A stretch of DNA of 64,000 nt, from the NCBI RefSeq assembly GCF_004799285.1, contig NZ_SSND01000006.1:1-64000 (forward strand). The letters are read 5' to 3'. This document shows positions 28,999 to 37,139 of this stretch, piece by piece. The DNA is from Aliigemmobacter aestuarii. GTDB taxonomy: Bacteria; Pseudomonadota; Alphaproteobacteria; Rhodobacterales; Rhodobacteraceae. Under the pieces are notes generated by a model. It had not been told where the DNA came from and searched no databases. It was given only the letters and a program-made list of their open reading frames with translations. The stretch's first letter is position 1, and the number at the start of each line of letters is the position of its first letter. Made by a program: the position numbers and the translations under genes.

Positions 28999-31900
28999 TC
29001 ACTCCAGTTCGATCAGCAGGTCCTTCGCGTCGATCTGGTGGCCGGGCTGGACATGCACGGCCTTGACCACGGCGGCGCGGTCGGCGTGCAGGCCGGTTTC
29101 CATCTTCATCGCCTCGATGGTCAGCAGAAGATCGCCCGCGTTCACCTTTTGCCCGGCATGGACCGCGACCGAGGCGATGGCCCCCGGCATCGGTGCGCCG
29201 ATATGGGCGGGGTTGCCTTCGGCCGCCTTCGGCTTGACCGCGGCCTTGGCCTTGATCGCGCGGTTCGGCACCCGGATGACGCGGGGCTGGCCGTTCAGTT
29301 CGAAGAAGACCTTCACATCACCGTCCTCGTTCGTCTCGCCCACGGTCTGCAGACGCACTTCCAGCGTCTTGCCGGGGTCGATCTCGGCGGTGATCTCTTC
29401 GCCCGGTTCCATGCCGTAGAAGAAGGTCCGCGTGGGCAGGGTGCGCACCGGGCCATACATCCGGTGGCGCGCGCGGTAATCGGTGAAGACCTTGGGATAC
29501 ATCAGGTATCCGTTCAGGTCCTCGTCATCCACGGCGCTGTCCTCGCCTTCCTCGTCGGCGCGGGTCAGGTCGCGGATCAGGCGCGCGCGCACGTCCTCAA
29601 GATCGACCGGGGCCATGTGGCTGCCGGGGCGGTCGGTGAACGGCGCCTCGCCCTTCAGCACCTTGCGTTGCAGCGCTTCGGGCCAGCCGCCGGGGGGCTG
29701 GCCAAGATTGCCCTTCATCATGTCAACGACCGAGTCGGGGAAGGCCACTTCGCTGGCGGGGTCCTCGACCTGCGCGCGGGTCAGGCCCTGCGCCACCATC
29801 ATCAGCGCCATGTCGCCCACGACCTTGGACGAGGGCGTGACCTTGACGATGTCGCCGAACATGGCATTGGCGTCGGCATAGGCCTGCGCCACCTCGTGCC
29901 AGCGGTCTTCGAGCCCCAGGCTGCGGGCCTGCGCCTTGAGGTTGGTGAACTGGCCTCCGGGCATTTCGTGCAGCCAGACTTCCGAAGCCGGGGCGGGCAG
30001 GCCGGATTCGAAGGCCGCGTATTGCGCGCGCACCCCTTCCCAGTAGTTGGAAATCTCGCGGATCGCGCCGATGTCCAGTCCCGTGTCGCGGTCAGTGTTG
30101 CGCAGCGCCTCGACGATCGACCCCAGGCAGGGCTGCGAGGTGCCGCCCGAAAACGCATCCATCGCCGCATCCACGGCATCGACGCCCGCATCGCAGGCGG
30201 CCAGGATCGTGGCCCCGGCGATCCCCGAGGTGTCATGAGTGTGGAAATGGATCGGCAGGCCGACCTCGTCCTTCAGCGCCTTGACCAGACGCCGGGCCGC
30301 GGCCGGTTTCAGCAGGCCCGCCATGTCCTTCAGCCCAAGGACATGGGCGCCCGCCGCCTCAAGCTGACGCGCCATCGCGACATAGTATTTCAGGTCGTAC
30401 TTGGCGCGGTTCGGGTCGAGGATGTCGCCGGTATAGCAGATGGTGCCTTCGCAGACCTTGCCCGCCTCGACCACCGCATCCATCGCGACGCGCATGTTTT
30501 CCACCCAGTTCAGGCTGTCGAACACGCGGAAGACGTCAACCCCGGTGATGGCCGCCTGTTTGACGAAGGCCTGCACCACGTTGTCGGGATAGTTGGTATA
30601 CCCCACCCCGTTCGAGGCGCGCAGCAGCATCTGGGTCATCAGGTTCGGCATGGCCGCGCGCAGGTCGCGCAGGCGTTGCCAGGGACATTCCTGAAGGAAA
30701 CGGTAGGCCACGTCAAAAGTGGCGCCGCCCCAGCATTCGACGCTGAAAAGTTGCGGCAGGTTCGCGGCATAGGCAGGGGCCACCTTGATCATGTCGATCG
30801 ACCGCATCCGGGTCGCCAGAAGGCTTTGATGCCCGTCGCGCATGGTGGTGTCGGTGATCAGGACCTTGGTCTGGGCGCGCATCCAGTCGGCCACGGCCGT
30901 CGGGCCCTTCTGTTCCAGAAGGTTTCGCGTTCCCATCGCCGGTTCCGCCCGCAGCGCGGGCGGGCGCGGGGCCTTCACCACGGCAGCGGGGCGCGGGCGG
31001 CCTGCGGTTTCCGGGTGCCCGTTCACGGTGATGTCGGCGATGTAGGTCAGGATCTTCGTCGCCCGGTCGCGCCGCTTCTTGAACTGGAACAGCTCGGGCG
31101 TCGTGTCGATGAACTTGGTGGTGTAGGTGTTGTTCAGGAAGGTCGGGTGCTTCAACAGGTTGATGACGAATTCGATGTTCGTCGAAACCCCGCGGATGCG
31201 GAATTCGCGCAGCGCGCGGTCCATCCGCTTGATCGCCGCCCCTGGCGTGGGGGCCCAGGCCGTGACCTTGACCAGAAGGCTGTCGTAATAGCGGGTGATG
31301 ACCCCGCCCGAATAGGCGGTGCCACCGTCCAGGCGGATCCCCATACCGGTGGCCGACCGATAGGCGGTGATCCGGCCGTAGTCGGGGATGAAGTTGTTCA
31401 GTGGGTCCTCGGTCGTCACCCGGCACTGCACGGCATGACCCGAAAGGGTGATATCCTCTTGCCGGGCGGTGCCCGTGGCCTCGGCGAGCGTCTTGCCCTC
31501 GGCGATCAGGATCTGGGCCTGTACGATGTCGATCCCCGTGACCTCTTCGGTCACGGTATGTTCGACCTGCACGCGGGGGTTCACCTCGATGAAATAGAAC
31601 TTGCCCGTCTCCATATCCATCAGGAATTCGACGGTGCCCGCACATTCATAACCCACATGGGCGCAGATGCGGCGGCCAAGGTCGCAGACCTCGGCGCGCT
31701 GGTCCTCGGTCAGGTAGGGTGCGGGGGCGCGTTCGACGACCTTCTGGTTGCGCCGCTGCACGGTGCAGTCGCGTTCGTAAAGGTGATAGATCGCGCCATG
31801 CTTGTCGCCCAGGATCTGCACCTCGACATGCCGGGCGCGGGTGATCATCTTTTCCAGATAGCCCTCGCCGTTGCCGAAGGCGGCCTCGGCCTCGCGCCGG

Positions 31901-32460
31901 CCCTCGCGCACCTTGGCGTCAAGCTCGTCCTCGGACAGGATCGGCCGCATGCCGCGCCCGCCGCCGCCCCAGGACGCCTTCAGCATCAGCGGATAGCCGA
32001 TCTCGGCCGCCTGCTTGCGGATCAGCGCCATGTCCTCGCCCAGAACGTCGGTCGCCGGGATCACCGGCACGCCCGCCGCCATCGCCACGCGCCGGGCGCT
32101 GGCCTTGTCGCCAAGGGCGCGCATCGTTTCGGCCTTCGGGCCGATGAAGGTGATGCCCGCCTTTTCGCAGGCCTCGACGAAATCGGGGTTTTCCGACAGC
32201 AGGCCATAACCCGGATGGATCGCGTCCGCGCCTGACAGTTTCGCCACGCGGATGATCTCGGGGATCGACAGATAGGCGCCCACCGGCGACAGGCCCTGAC
32301 CGATCAGATAGGCCTCGTCCGCCTTGAAGCGGTGCAGGCCAAGCTTGTCTTCCTCGGCGTAGACGGCGACGGTCTTCTTGCCCATCTCGTTGGCGGCCCG
32401 CATGACGCGGATGGCGATCTCGCCCCGATTGGCGACAAGGATCTTCTTGAACTCGGCCAT
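28999..32460 (-). CDS. pyc: Pyruvate carboxylase
   Basis: A 1153-residue biotin enzyme that makes oxaloacetate from pyruvate, bicarbonate and ATP. Domains in order: biotin carboxylase (KKILVANRGEIAIRVMRA at the start, SWGGGGRGMR near 170, EVNPRVQVEHTVTEE near 300), carboxyltransferase (about 535-830; TTMRDGHQSLLATR, FHTHDTSG), and a C-terminal biotinyl domain with EAMKMETG, where K1119 carries biotin. Length matches the single-chain alpha4 form. It is transcribed away from the helicase gene, with TTTGC/GCAAA dyads in the shared gap. Confidence 0.96.
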   Translation of the reverse strand: MAEFKKILVANRGEIAIRVMRAANEMGKKTVAVYAEEDKLGLHRFKADEAYLIGQGLSPVGAYLSIPEIIRVAKLSGADAIHPGYGLLSENPDFVEACEKAGITFIGPKAETMRALGDKASARRVAMAAGVPVIPATDVLGEDMALIRKQAAEIGYPLMLKASWGGGGRGMRPILSEDELDAKVREGRREAEAAFGNGEGYLEKMITRARHVEVQILGDKHGAIYHLYERDCTVQRRNQKVVERAPAPYLTEDQRAEVCDLGRRICAHVGYECAGTVEFLMDMETGKFYFIEVNPRVQVEHTVTEEVTGIDIVQAQILIAEGKTLAEATGTARQEDITLSGHAVQCRVTTEDPLNNFIPDYGRITAYRSATGMGIRLDGGTAYSGGVITRYYDSLLVKVTAWAPTPGAAIKRMDRALREFRIRGVSTNIEFVINLLKHPTFLNNTYTTKFIDTTPELFQFKKRRDRATKILTYIADITVNGHPETAGRPRPAAVVKAPRPPALRAEPAMGTRNLLEQKGPTAVADWMRAQTKVLITDTTMRDGHQSLLATRMRSIDMIKVAPAYAANLPQLFSVECWGGATFDVAYRFLQECPWQRLRDLRAAMPNLMTQMLLRASNGVGYTNYPDNVVQAFVKQAAITGVDVFRVFDSLNWVENMRVAMDAVVEAGKVCEGTICYTGDILDPNRAKYDLKYYVAMARQLEAAGAHVLGLKDMAGLLKPAAARRLVKALKDEVGLPIHFHTHDTSGIAGATILAACDAGVDAVDAAMDAFSGGTSQPCLGSIVEALRNTDRDTGLDIGAIREISNYWEGVRAQYAAFESGLPAPASEVWLHEMPGGQFTNLKAQARSLGLEDRWHEVAQAYADANAMFGDIVKVTPSSKVVGDMALMMVAQGLTRAQVEDPASEVAFPDSVVDMMKGNLGQPPGGWPEALQRKVLKGEAPFTDRPGSHMAPVDLEDVRARLIRDLTRADEEGEDSAVDDEDLNGYLMYPKVFTDYRARHRMYGPVRTLPTRTFFYGMEPGEEITAEIDPGKTLEVRLQTVGETNEDGDVKVFFELNGQPRVIRVPNRAIKAKAAVKPKAAEGNPAHIGAPMPGAIASVAVHAGQKVNAGDLLLTIEAMKMETGLHADRAAVVKAVHVQPGHQIDAKDLLIELE

Positions 32461-32499
32461 GGCGTCCCCTCCTTGGCGTGACTGGGGCGCACTTTAGGG

Positions 32500-32581
32500 G
32501 CGCTGCACTGCAGCGCAAGGCTCGGAAGCGTCGCAGTTGCAAAGTTTTGCGAAATATTCAGGCGGCCTTTGCACCTGCAAA
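32500..32581. promoter_or_regulatory. Dyads in the pyc-helicase divergent promoter region
   Basis: Three motifs sit in the 191-bp gap. GCGCTGCA-C-TGCAGCGC (32500-32516) is a perfect 17-nt dyad. TTGCAAAGTTTTGCGAAA is at 32537-32554, and TTTGC-ACCT-GCAAA is at 32568-32581. TTTGCAAA-type pairs are bound by ScfR/RamB/PccR-family regulators of acyl-CoA metabolism in related bacteria, so control of pyc by such a protein is plausible. Confidence 0.4.
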
Positions 32582-32651
32582 TTTCACCAGAATCCGAACG
32601 GAACAAGAACACTTCTTTCCCTTCCGTCCCGAACCCGCTACCTTGCACCGC

Positions 32652-35018
32652 ATGAGCACCTTCGACGAGTCAGACGCCTTCGAGGCCGCCGCCTCGGTTC
32701 CCCTGTCGCGCCGGGCGATGGCGGCGCGGCCTGCGCCCTATCTGGACGATCTGAACCCCGCGCAACGCCAGGCGGTCGAGGCGCTGGATGGCCCCGTCCT
32801 GATGCTGGCGGGGGCGGGCACCGGCAAGACCAAGGCGCTGACTGCGCGGATCGTGCACCTTCTGGCGACCGGCCGGGCGCGGCCGAACGAGATCCTCGCC
32901 GTGACATTCACCAACAAGGCCGCGCGCGAAATGAAGCTGCGGGTGGGGCGCAACCTGGGCGAGGCGGTGGAGGGGATGCCCTGGATGGGCACTTTCCATT
33001 CGATCTGCGTCAAGATGCTGCGCCGCCATGCCGAACTTGTCGGGCTGAAATCGAACTTCACGATCCTTGATACCGATGACCAGATCCGCCTGCTGAAACA
33101 GCTGGTCCTGGCCGCGAACATCGACGAAAAGCGCTGGCCCGCGCGGATGCTGGCGGGTTTGATCGACCACTGGAAGAACCGCGCCTGGACGCCCGCAAAG
33201 GTGCCGGCAGCCGAGGCTTCGGCCTTCAACAACCGCGGGACCGAGCTTTACGAACAGTATCAAGAGCGGCTGAAGACCCTGAATGCGGTGGATTTCGGCG
33301 ACCTGCTTCTGCACATGGTCACCATCTTCCAGGCGCATCCGGACATTCTTGAGCAATATCAGCGCTGGCTGCGCTACATCCTTGTGGACGAATACCAGGA
33401 TACGAACGTGGCACAGTATCTGTGGCTGCGGCTTCTGGCGCAGGGGCACCGCAACATCTGCTGTGTGGGCGATGACGACCAGTCGATTTACGGCTGGCGC
33501 GGTGCCGAGGTGGGCAACATCCTGCGGTTTGAAAAGGATTTTCCCGGCGCGCGGGTGGTGCGGTTGGAACAGAACTACCGGTCCACCCCGCATATCCTGG
33601 CAGCCGCCTCCGGCGTGATCGCGGCCAATGCCGGACGTCTGGGCAAGACGCTGTGGACCGAACGCGAAACGGGCGAGAAAGTGCGCCTGATCGGCCATTG
33701 GGACGGCGAGGAAGAGGCGCGCTGGATCGGCGAAGAGATCGAGGCCCTGCAACGCGGCACACGCGGCTTCGACCCGGTCAGCCTAGACGATCAGGCGATC
33801 CTTGTCCGTGCCAGCCACCAGATGCGCGCCTTCGAGGACCGGTTCCTGACGATCGGCCTGCCGTATCGGGTGATCGGCGGACCGCGGTTCTATGAACGGC
33901 AGGAAATCCGCGACGCGATGGCCTATTTCCGGCTTGCCGTCAGCCCGGCCGACGATCTGGCGTTCGAGCGTGTGGTGAACACCCCCAAGCGGGGGCTAGG
34001 CGACAAGGCGGTGCAGTCGATCCAGCTTGCGGCACGAGGGGCTGGTGCGAACCTGATCGACGGCGCGCGCGAACTGCTGGCGCAGGGCGGCATCGGCGGC
34101 AAGGGCGCGGGGCAGTTGCGCGCCTTCGTCGACGGGGTCGACCGCTGGCATGCGGCGACGCTGGCGGGGGCGAACCACATCGAACTGGCCGAGACGATCC
34201 TGGAAGAGTCCGGCTACACGGAAATGTGGCAAAATGACAAGACGCCAGAGGCGCCGGGGCGTCTGGAAAACCTTAAGGAACTGATCAAAGCCCTTGAACA
34301 GTTTGAAAATTTGCAGGGTTTTCTGGAACATGTCGCCCTGATCATGGACAATGAATCCGAAGACGTTGCAGAAAAAGTATCAATCATGACCCTGCATGCG
34401 GCCAAGGGGCTGGAGTTTCCGGTGGTCTTTCTGCCCGGTTGGGAGGATGGTCTGTTCCCCAGCCAGCGCGCGATGGACGAAACCGGGCTGAAGGGTCTGG
34501 AGGAAGAACGCCGCCTTGCCTATGTGGGGATCACGCGGGCCGAACGGCTGTGCACCATTTCCTTCGCCGCGAACCGCCGGGTCTATGGCCAGTGGCAAAG
34601 CCAGCTTCCCAGCCGCTTCATCGACGAGTTGCCCGAGGATCACGTCGAGGTGCTGACGCCGCCGGGCCTTTACGGCGGCGGTTATGGCGCGGCGGCGCAG
34701 CCCTTCGGCGGATCGCGGATCGAGGAACGGGCGACGCGCGCCGATGTCTACAACTCGCCCGGCTGGAAGCGGATGCAGGACAACGCCGCCACGCGCCCGG
34801 TGGCGCAACCGCGCGAATCCCGCAATCAGGTCATTGACCTTCAGGCGGTGTCGGCCTTCACCGAAGGCGACCGGGTGTTCCACCAGAAATTCGGCTATGG
34901 CACCATCGTCGGGATCGAAGGCGACAAGCTTGATGTGGCCTTCGACAAGGCGGGGGTAAAGAAACTGGTGGCCCGCTTCGTCGTCCCGGCCGATCGCGCG
35001 GACGAGATCCCGTTCTAG
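32652..35018 (+). CDS. uvrD: UvrD/PcrA-type ATP-dependent DNA helicase
   Basis: A 788-residue superfamily 1A helicase that unwinds DNA 3'-5' in nucleotide-excision and mismatch repair. The start MSTFDESDAF is chosen over an upstream frame reaching into the promoter. Motif I is AGAGTGKT (residues 53-60). Motif Ia is TFTNKAAREM, II is VDEYQDTN, III is GDDDQSIYGWRGA, IV-V include EQNYRST and TLHAAKGLEF, and VI is VGITRAE. The C-terminal region includes the Tudor-like segment (FHQKFGYGTIVGIEG) that contacts RNA polymerase in UvrD/PcrA. Confidence 0.93.
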   Translation: MSTFDESDAFEAAASVPLSRRAMAARPAPYLDDLNPAQRQAVEALDGPVLMLAGAGTGKTKALTARIVHLLATGRARPNEILAVTFTNKAAREMKLRVGRNLGEAVEGMPWMGTFHSICVKMLRRHAELVGLKSNFTILDTDDQIRLLKQLVLAANIDEKRWPARMLAGLIDHWKNRAWTPAKVPAAEASAFNNRGTELYEQYQERLKTLNAVDFGDLLLHMVTIFQAHPDILEQYQRWLRYILVDEYQDTNVAQYLWLRLLAQGHRNICCVGDDDQSIYGWRGAEVGNILRFEKDFPGARVVRLEQNYRSTPHILAAASGVIAANAGRLGKTLWTERETGEKVRLIGHWDGEEEARWIGEEIEALQRGTRGFDPVSLDDQAILVRASHQMRAFEDRFLTIGLPYRVIGGPRFYERQEIRDAMAYFRLAVSPADDLAFERVVNTPKRGLGDKAVQSIQLAARGAGANLIDGARELLAQGGIGGKGAGQLRAFVDGVDRWHAATLAGANHIELAETILEESGYTEMWQNDKTPEAPGRLENLKELIKALEQFENLQGFLEHVALIMDNESEDVAEKVSIMTLHAAKGLEFPVVFLPGWEDGLFPSQRAMDETGLKGLEEERRLAYVGITRAERLCTISFAANRRVYGQWQSQLPSRFIDELPEDHVEVLTPPGLYGGGYGAAAQPFGGSRIEERATRADVYNSPGWKRMQDNAATRPVAQPRESRNQVIDLQAVSAFTEGDRVFHQKFGYGTIVGIEGDKLDVAFDKAGVKKLVARFVVPADRADEIPF

Positions 35019-35031
35019 GCGCGGCGCCGCG

Positions 35032-36198
35032 TCATCCGGCGCGACCCTGCCGCCATCGGGCGGCGGCGCGTTCCAGGGCCCAGACGGCCAGCCCCGCGAC
35101 AAGCCCCCAGAACGCGGCCCCGATCCCGAAAGCCGCCATGCCCGATGCGGTCACGGTCAGCGTGACGACGGCAGGAAAGCGCTGGTCGGCCGCGGCGAAG
35201 GCCCCGGTCAGCGCACCCGTCAGCGGCCCAAGCAGCGCCAGCGCGACAAGTGCCGCCATCAGGTCGGCGGGAAGCGCCGCCAGAAGGGCCAGGATCACCG
35301 GGCCCGAAAGCCCCAGACCGACCCAGACCGCCGCATAGGCAAGCCCCACGCGCCAGCGGCGCGTCCGGTCCGGCTCCACATCCGGGCCAAGGCAGATCGC
35401 GGCGGTGATCGCGGCCATGCTGACGGTATGCGCGCCGAAAAGGCCGGTCAGCGCCGAAAGCCCGCCGGTGACCGCCAGCGCCGGGCGCACCGGCGGCTCG
35501 AAGCCAGCCGCGCGCAGGGTCGCGAAACCGGGCAGGTTCTGCGAGGCCATCGTCACCAGATAGAGCGGAACGCCAAGCCCGATCAGCACGCCGGGCGACC
35601 ATTCGGGCGCGATGAAGGTAAGGCGGGGCAGGGGAAGGCTCAGCGCGGGCAGGGTGGCCGCGCCGCTGGCAAAAGCCACCGCCAGACCCGCCGCAAGCGC
35701 CGCCAGAACGGCAAAGGCCGGGTTCTTCAGCCGCACGACGGCAAAGATCGCGACCATGGCCAGCACAAGGCCGGGGCGTGCGACGGCGGCGGGCGCCAGC
35801 TTGAGGCAGAAGGGCAGCAGCACGCCCGCCAGCATCCCCGCCGCGATCCCGTCGGGGATTTTCGCCACGATCCGCCCCAGTGGCCCGATCAGCCCCGTCG
35901 CCGCCACCAGAAGGCCCGCCAGCACGAAGGCGCCCACGCCCTCGGCCATGCCGATGCCCGATGTCGCGGCGATCAGCGCAGCACCCGGCGTCGACCAGGC
36001 CAGCACCACCGGCACCCGGGATTGCGCGGAAAGAACGGCGCTTCCCACTGCCTTCGACAGGCAGATCGCCAGCACCCAGCTTGCCGTCTGCGCGGGCGTT
36101 GCCCCCAGTGCGGCCGCCGCCGCCAGAACCAGCGCGATGGTCGAGCCATAGCCGACCAGCGCGGCCACGAGGGCCGCCGAGATCATGGATGCGCGCAT
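35032..36198 (-). CDS. benE: BenE-family benzoate/H+ symporter-like transporter
   Basis: A 388-residue membrane protein of about 11-12 segments, almost wholly hydrophobic. The start MRASMISAALVAALVGYGS at 36198 is typical for BenE proteins. GAHTVSMAAITAAICLG (around residue 265) is a family hallmark. BenE transporters import aromatic acids, but no aromatic degradation genes are nearby, so the substrate is uncertain. The gene lies about 100 nt downstream of the CcsR-like hairpin array on the same strand, and read-through transcription is possible. Confidence 0.85.
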   Translation of the reverse strand: MRASMISAALVAALVGYGSTIALVLAAAAALGATPAQTASWVLAICLSKAVGSAVLSAQSRVPVVLAWSTPGAALIAATSGIGMAEGVGAFVLAGLLVAATGLIGPLGRIVAKIPDGIAAGMLAGVLLPFCLKLAPAAVARPGLVLAMVAIFAVVRLKNPAFAVLAALAAGLAVAFASGAATLPALSLPLPRLTFIAPEWSPGVLIGLGVPLYLVTMASQNLPGFATLRAAGFEPPVRPALAVTGGLSALTGLFGAHTVSMAAITAAICLGPDVEPDRTRRWRVGLAYAAVWVGLGLSGPVILALLAALPADLMAALVALALLGPLTGALTGAFAAADQRFPAVVTLTVTASGMAAFGIGAAFWGLVAGLAVWALERAAARWRQGRAG

Positions 36199-36299
36199 GG
36201 GGTGTTGTCCGCCGTGGTTCCTGTCCGTCGCCGCAAGGATGGACCGCGGCGGAGGCAGGTTCAAGACAAGGCGCGAAGGTCCGGGGAAGGGGAACGGAT

Positions 36300-36335
36300 C
36301 GGCGGCACCCGAGGGAGGAGGAAAGGGTGCCGCCG
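36300..36335 (-). ncRNA. CcsR/cuckoo-type hairpin 7
   Basis: An 11-bp stem (GGCGGCACCC core) presents CCTCCTCCC in a 14-nt loop on the minus strand. This is the copy furthest from the DUF1127 gene and the strongest stem of the array. Confidence 0.75.
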
Positions 36336-36348
36336 CCGTTAGTCGCGC

Positions 36349-36375
36349 CCGGCTCAAGGGAGGAGGAAGAGCCGG
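36349..36375 (-). ncRNA. CcsR/cuckoo-type hairpin 6
   Basis: A 7-bp stem (CCGGCTC/GAGCCGG) closes a 13-nt loop with CCTCCTCCC on the minus strand. Confidence 0.7.
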
Positions 36376-36387
36376 TCGCTTGTCCGT

Positions 36388-36412
36388 CGGCCCGAGGGAG
36401 GAGGTAGGGCCG
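36388..36412 (-). ncRNA. CcsR/cuckoo-type hairpin 5
   Basis: A 6-bp stem (CGGCCC/GGGCCG) closes a 13-nt loop with CCTCCTCCC on the minus strand. Confidence 0.7.
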
Positions 36413-36449
36413 CCGAATGACTGAGGCCCGGTCAGGGCCTGAAGGTTTG

Positions 36450-36489
36450 TGCGGCGACCCCCGGGAGGAGGAGAGTAGGAGCCGCCGCA
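36450..36489 (-). ncRNA. CcsR/cuckoo-type hairpin 4 (degenerate)
   Basis: A 7-bp stem (TGCGGCG/CGCCGCA) closes a long, 26-nt loop with CCTCCTCCC on the minus strand. It is the least regular copy. Confidence 0.55.
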
Positions 36490-36491
36490 GG

Positions 36492-36530
36492 GCGCCTGTG
36501 ACCCGAGGGAGGAGGAAGGGTCATCGGCGC
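36492..36530 (-). ncRNA. CcsR/cuckoo-type hairpin 3
   Basis: The inner stem TGACCC/GGGTCA and the outer stem GCGCC/GGCGC, separated by a 2x2 internal loop, present CCTCCTCCC in a 13-nt loop on the minus strand. Confidence 0.7.
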
Positions 36531-36563
36531 ATCACGCTGGAAGCCTGGGCTTCCGAAGAAAGG

Positions 36564-36598
36564 ACGGCGGCACGAGGGAGGAGGAAGCGTGCCGCCGT
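36564..36598 (-). ncRNA. CcsR/cuckoo-type hairpin 2
   Basis: A perfect 10-bp stem (ACGGCGGCAC/GTGCCGCCGT) closes a 15-nt loop with CCTCCTCCC on the minus strand. Confidence 0.75.
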
Positions 36599-36606
36599 TT
36601 TTGCAT

Positions 36607-36632
36607 CGGGCCCCGGGAGGAGGTGGGGCCCG
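36607..36632 (-). ncRNA. CcsR/cuckoo-type hairpin 1
   Basis: An 8-bp stem (CGGGCCCC/GGGGCCCG) closes a 10-nt loop consisting almost only of CCTCCTCCC on the minus strand. It begins 9 nt after the DUF1127 stop, so the array is probably processed from the DUF1127 transcript. Confidence 0.75.
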
Positions 36633-36641
36633 GCAAGAAGC

Positions 36642-36857
36642 TTACTTGCCGTAGGCCGCTTCGAGCGCGACCCGGGTCAGCATCGAACGGTGCAGGCCCA
36701 GATCGGCCAGCTCGCGGTTCGACAGGGCATTCAGTTCGGCCAGCGTCTGCTTGTAGACGCGGCGGCGGTTCAGGTCTTCCTTCACCGACTTGACGATAGC
36801 CGCCAGACGATCGGCAAGGCCGATATGGGCGACGCGGGAGGTGTTCACAAAAGCCAT
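36642..36857 (-). CDS. DUF1127 small protein, CcaF1-like
   Basis: A 71-residue basic, helical protein from the ATG at 36857 (MAFVNTSRVAHIG). The DUF1127 signature is visible in the C-terminal half (LNALSNRELADLGLHRSML). A longer upstream frame crosses the promoter and is rejected. In Rhodobacter sphaeroides a DUF1127 gene precedes the CcsR RNAs, is induced by heat/oxidative stress sigma factors, and encodes an RNA-binding protein (CcaF1). The same arrangement is seen here, with seven hairpins following. A heat-shock-like promoter lies upstream. Confidence 0.88.
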   Translation of the reverse strand: MAFVNTSRVAHIGLADRLAAIVKSVKEDLNRRRVYKQTLAELNALSNRELADLGLHRSMLTRVALEAAYGK

Positions 36858-36945
36858 GTTACTCTTGCCTCGGTTCTGTTTGTTCTGGCGTCCGGTGCGT
36901 GCCTTGTGGCGTCCTGCCGGGCTGTCCGTTTCGCCGTTAGGGGTA

Positions 36946-36973
36946 ACATGGGGCAAATGCTGCGATTGCACAA
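36946..36973 (-). promoter_or_regulatory. Sigma-32 (RpoH)-like promoter of DUF1127/CcsR unit
   Basis: On the minus strand TTGTGC (36973-36968) and CCCCATGT (36953-36946) are 14 nt apart. The second matches the RpoH -10 consensus CCCCATNT exactly; the -35 is a partial match to CTTGAAA. Transcription would start about 80 nt before the DUF1127 ATG. R. sphaeroides CcsR RNAs are RpoHI/RpoHII dependent. Confidence 0.5.
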
Positions 36974-36992
36974 TACGCCCAGCCCGCAATGC

Positions 36993-37015
36993 TGCCATGC
37001 AGCAATTGCATGGCA
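36993..37015. promoter_or_regulatory. 9-bp inverted repeat upstream of DUF1127
   Basis: TGCCATGCA-GCAAT-TGCATGGCA is a perfect dyad with a 5-nt spacer, 20 nt upstream of the proposed -35. It is a candidate operator for the divergent DUF1127/mrp region. No regulator is assigned. Confidence 0.4.
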
Positions 37016-37139
37016 AACACGCCCTTTTTCCGCAACGTTAACAGGCACTTCGCCTGAAATTTGAACAATTGGTCCACATGGTCTTGTTCTTTGGGGAAAA
37101 CGCGGCACATTTGCCTGATAGTCATGCAGAGGAAGAACG

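Noticed and set aside
28909-32235. Plus-strand frame of 1108 codons
   Set aside because: Mirror of the pyruvate carboxylase codon pattern; rich in His, Arg and Gly with no domain.
36300-36632. Possible CRISPR array from the regular GGGAGGAGG repeats
   Set aside because: The repeats are only 9 nt, spacing is irregular (38-69 nt), the flanks are self-complementary, and no cas genes are near. Hairpins with a fixed loop fit the CcsR/cuckoo family.
36300-36632. Plus-strand GGGAGGAGG units as a row of ribosome binding sites
   Set aside because: No plausible small frames follow each unit, and the hairpins make sense as minus-strand RNA after DUF1127.
36417-37064. Plus-strand frame of 215 codons over the hairpin array
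   Set aside because: It crosses the array and the antisense of DUF1127; the translation is low-complexity.
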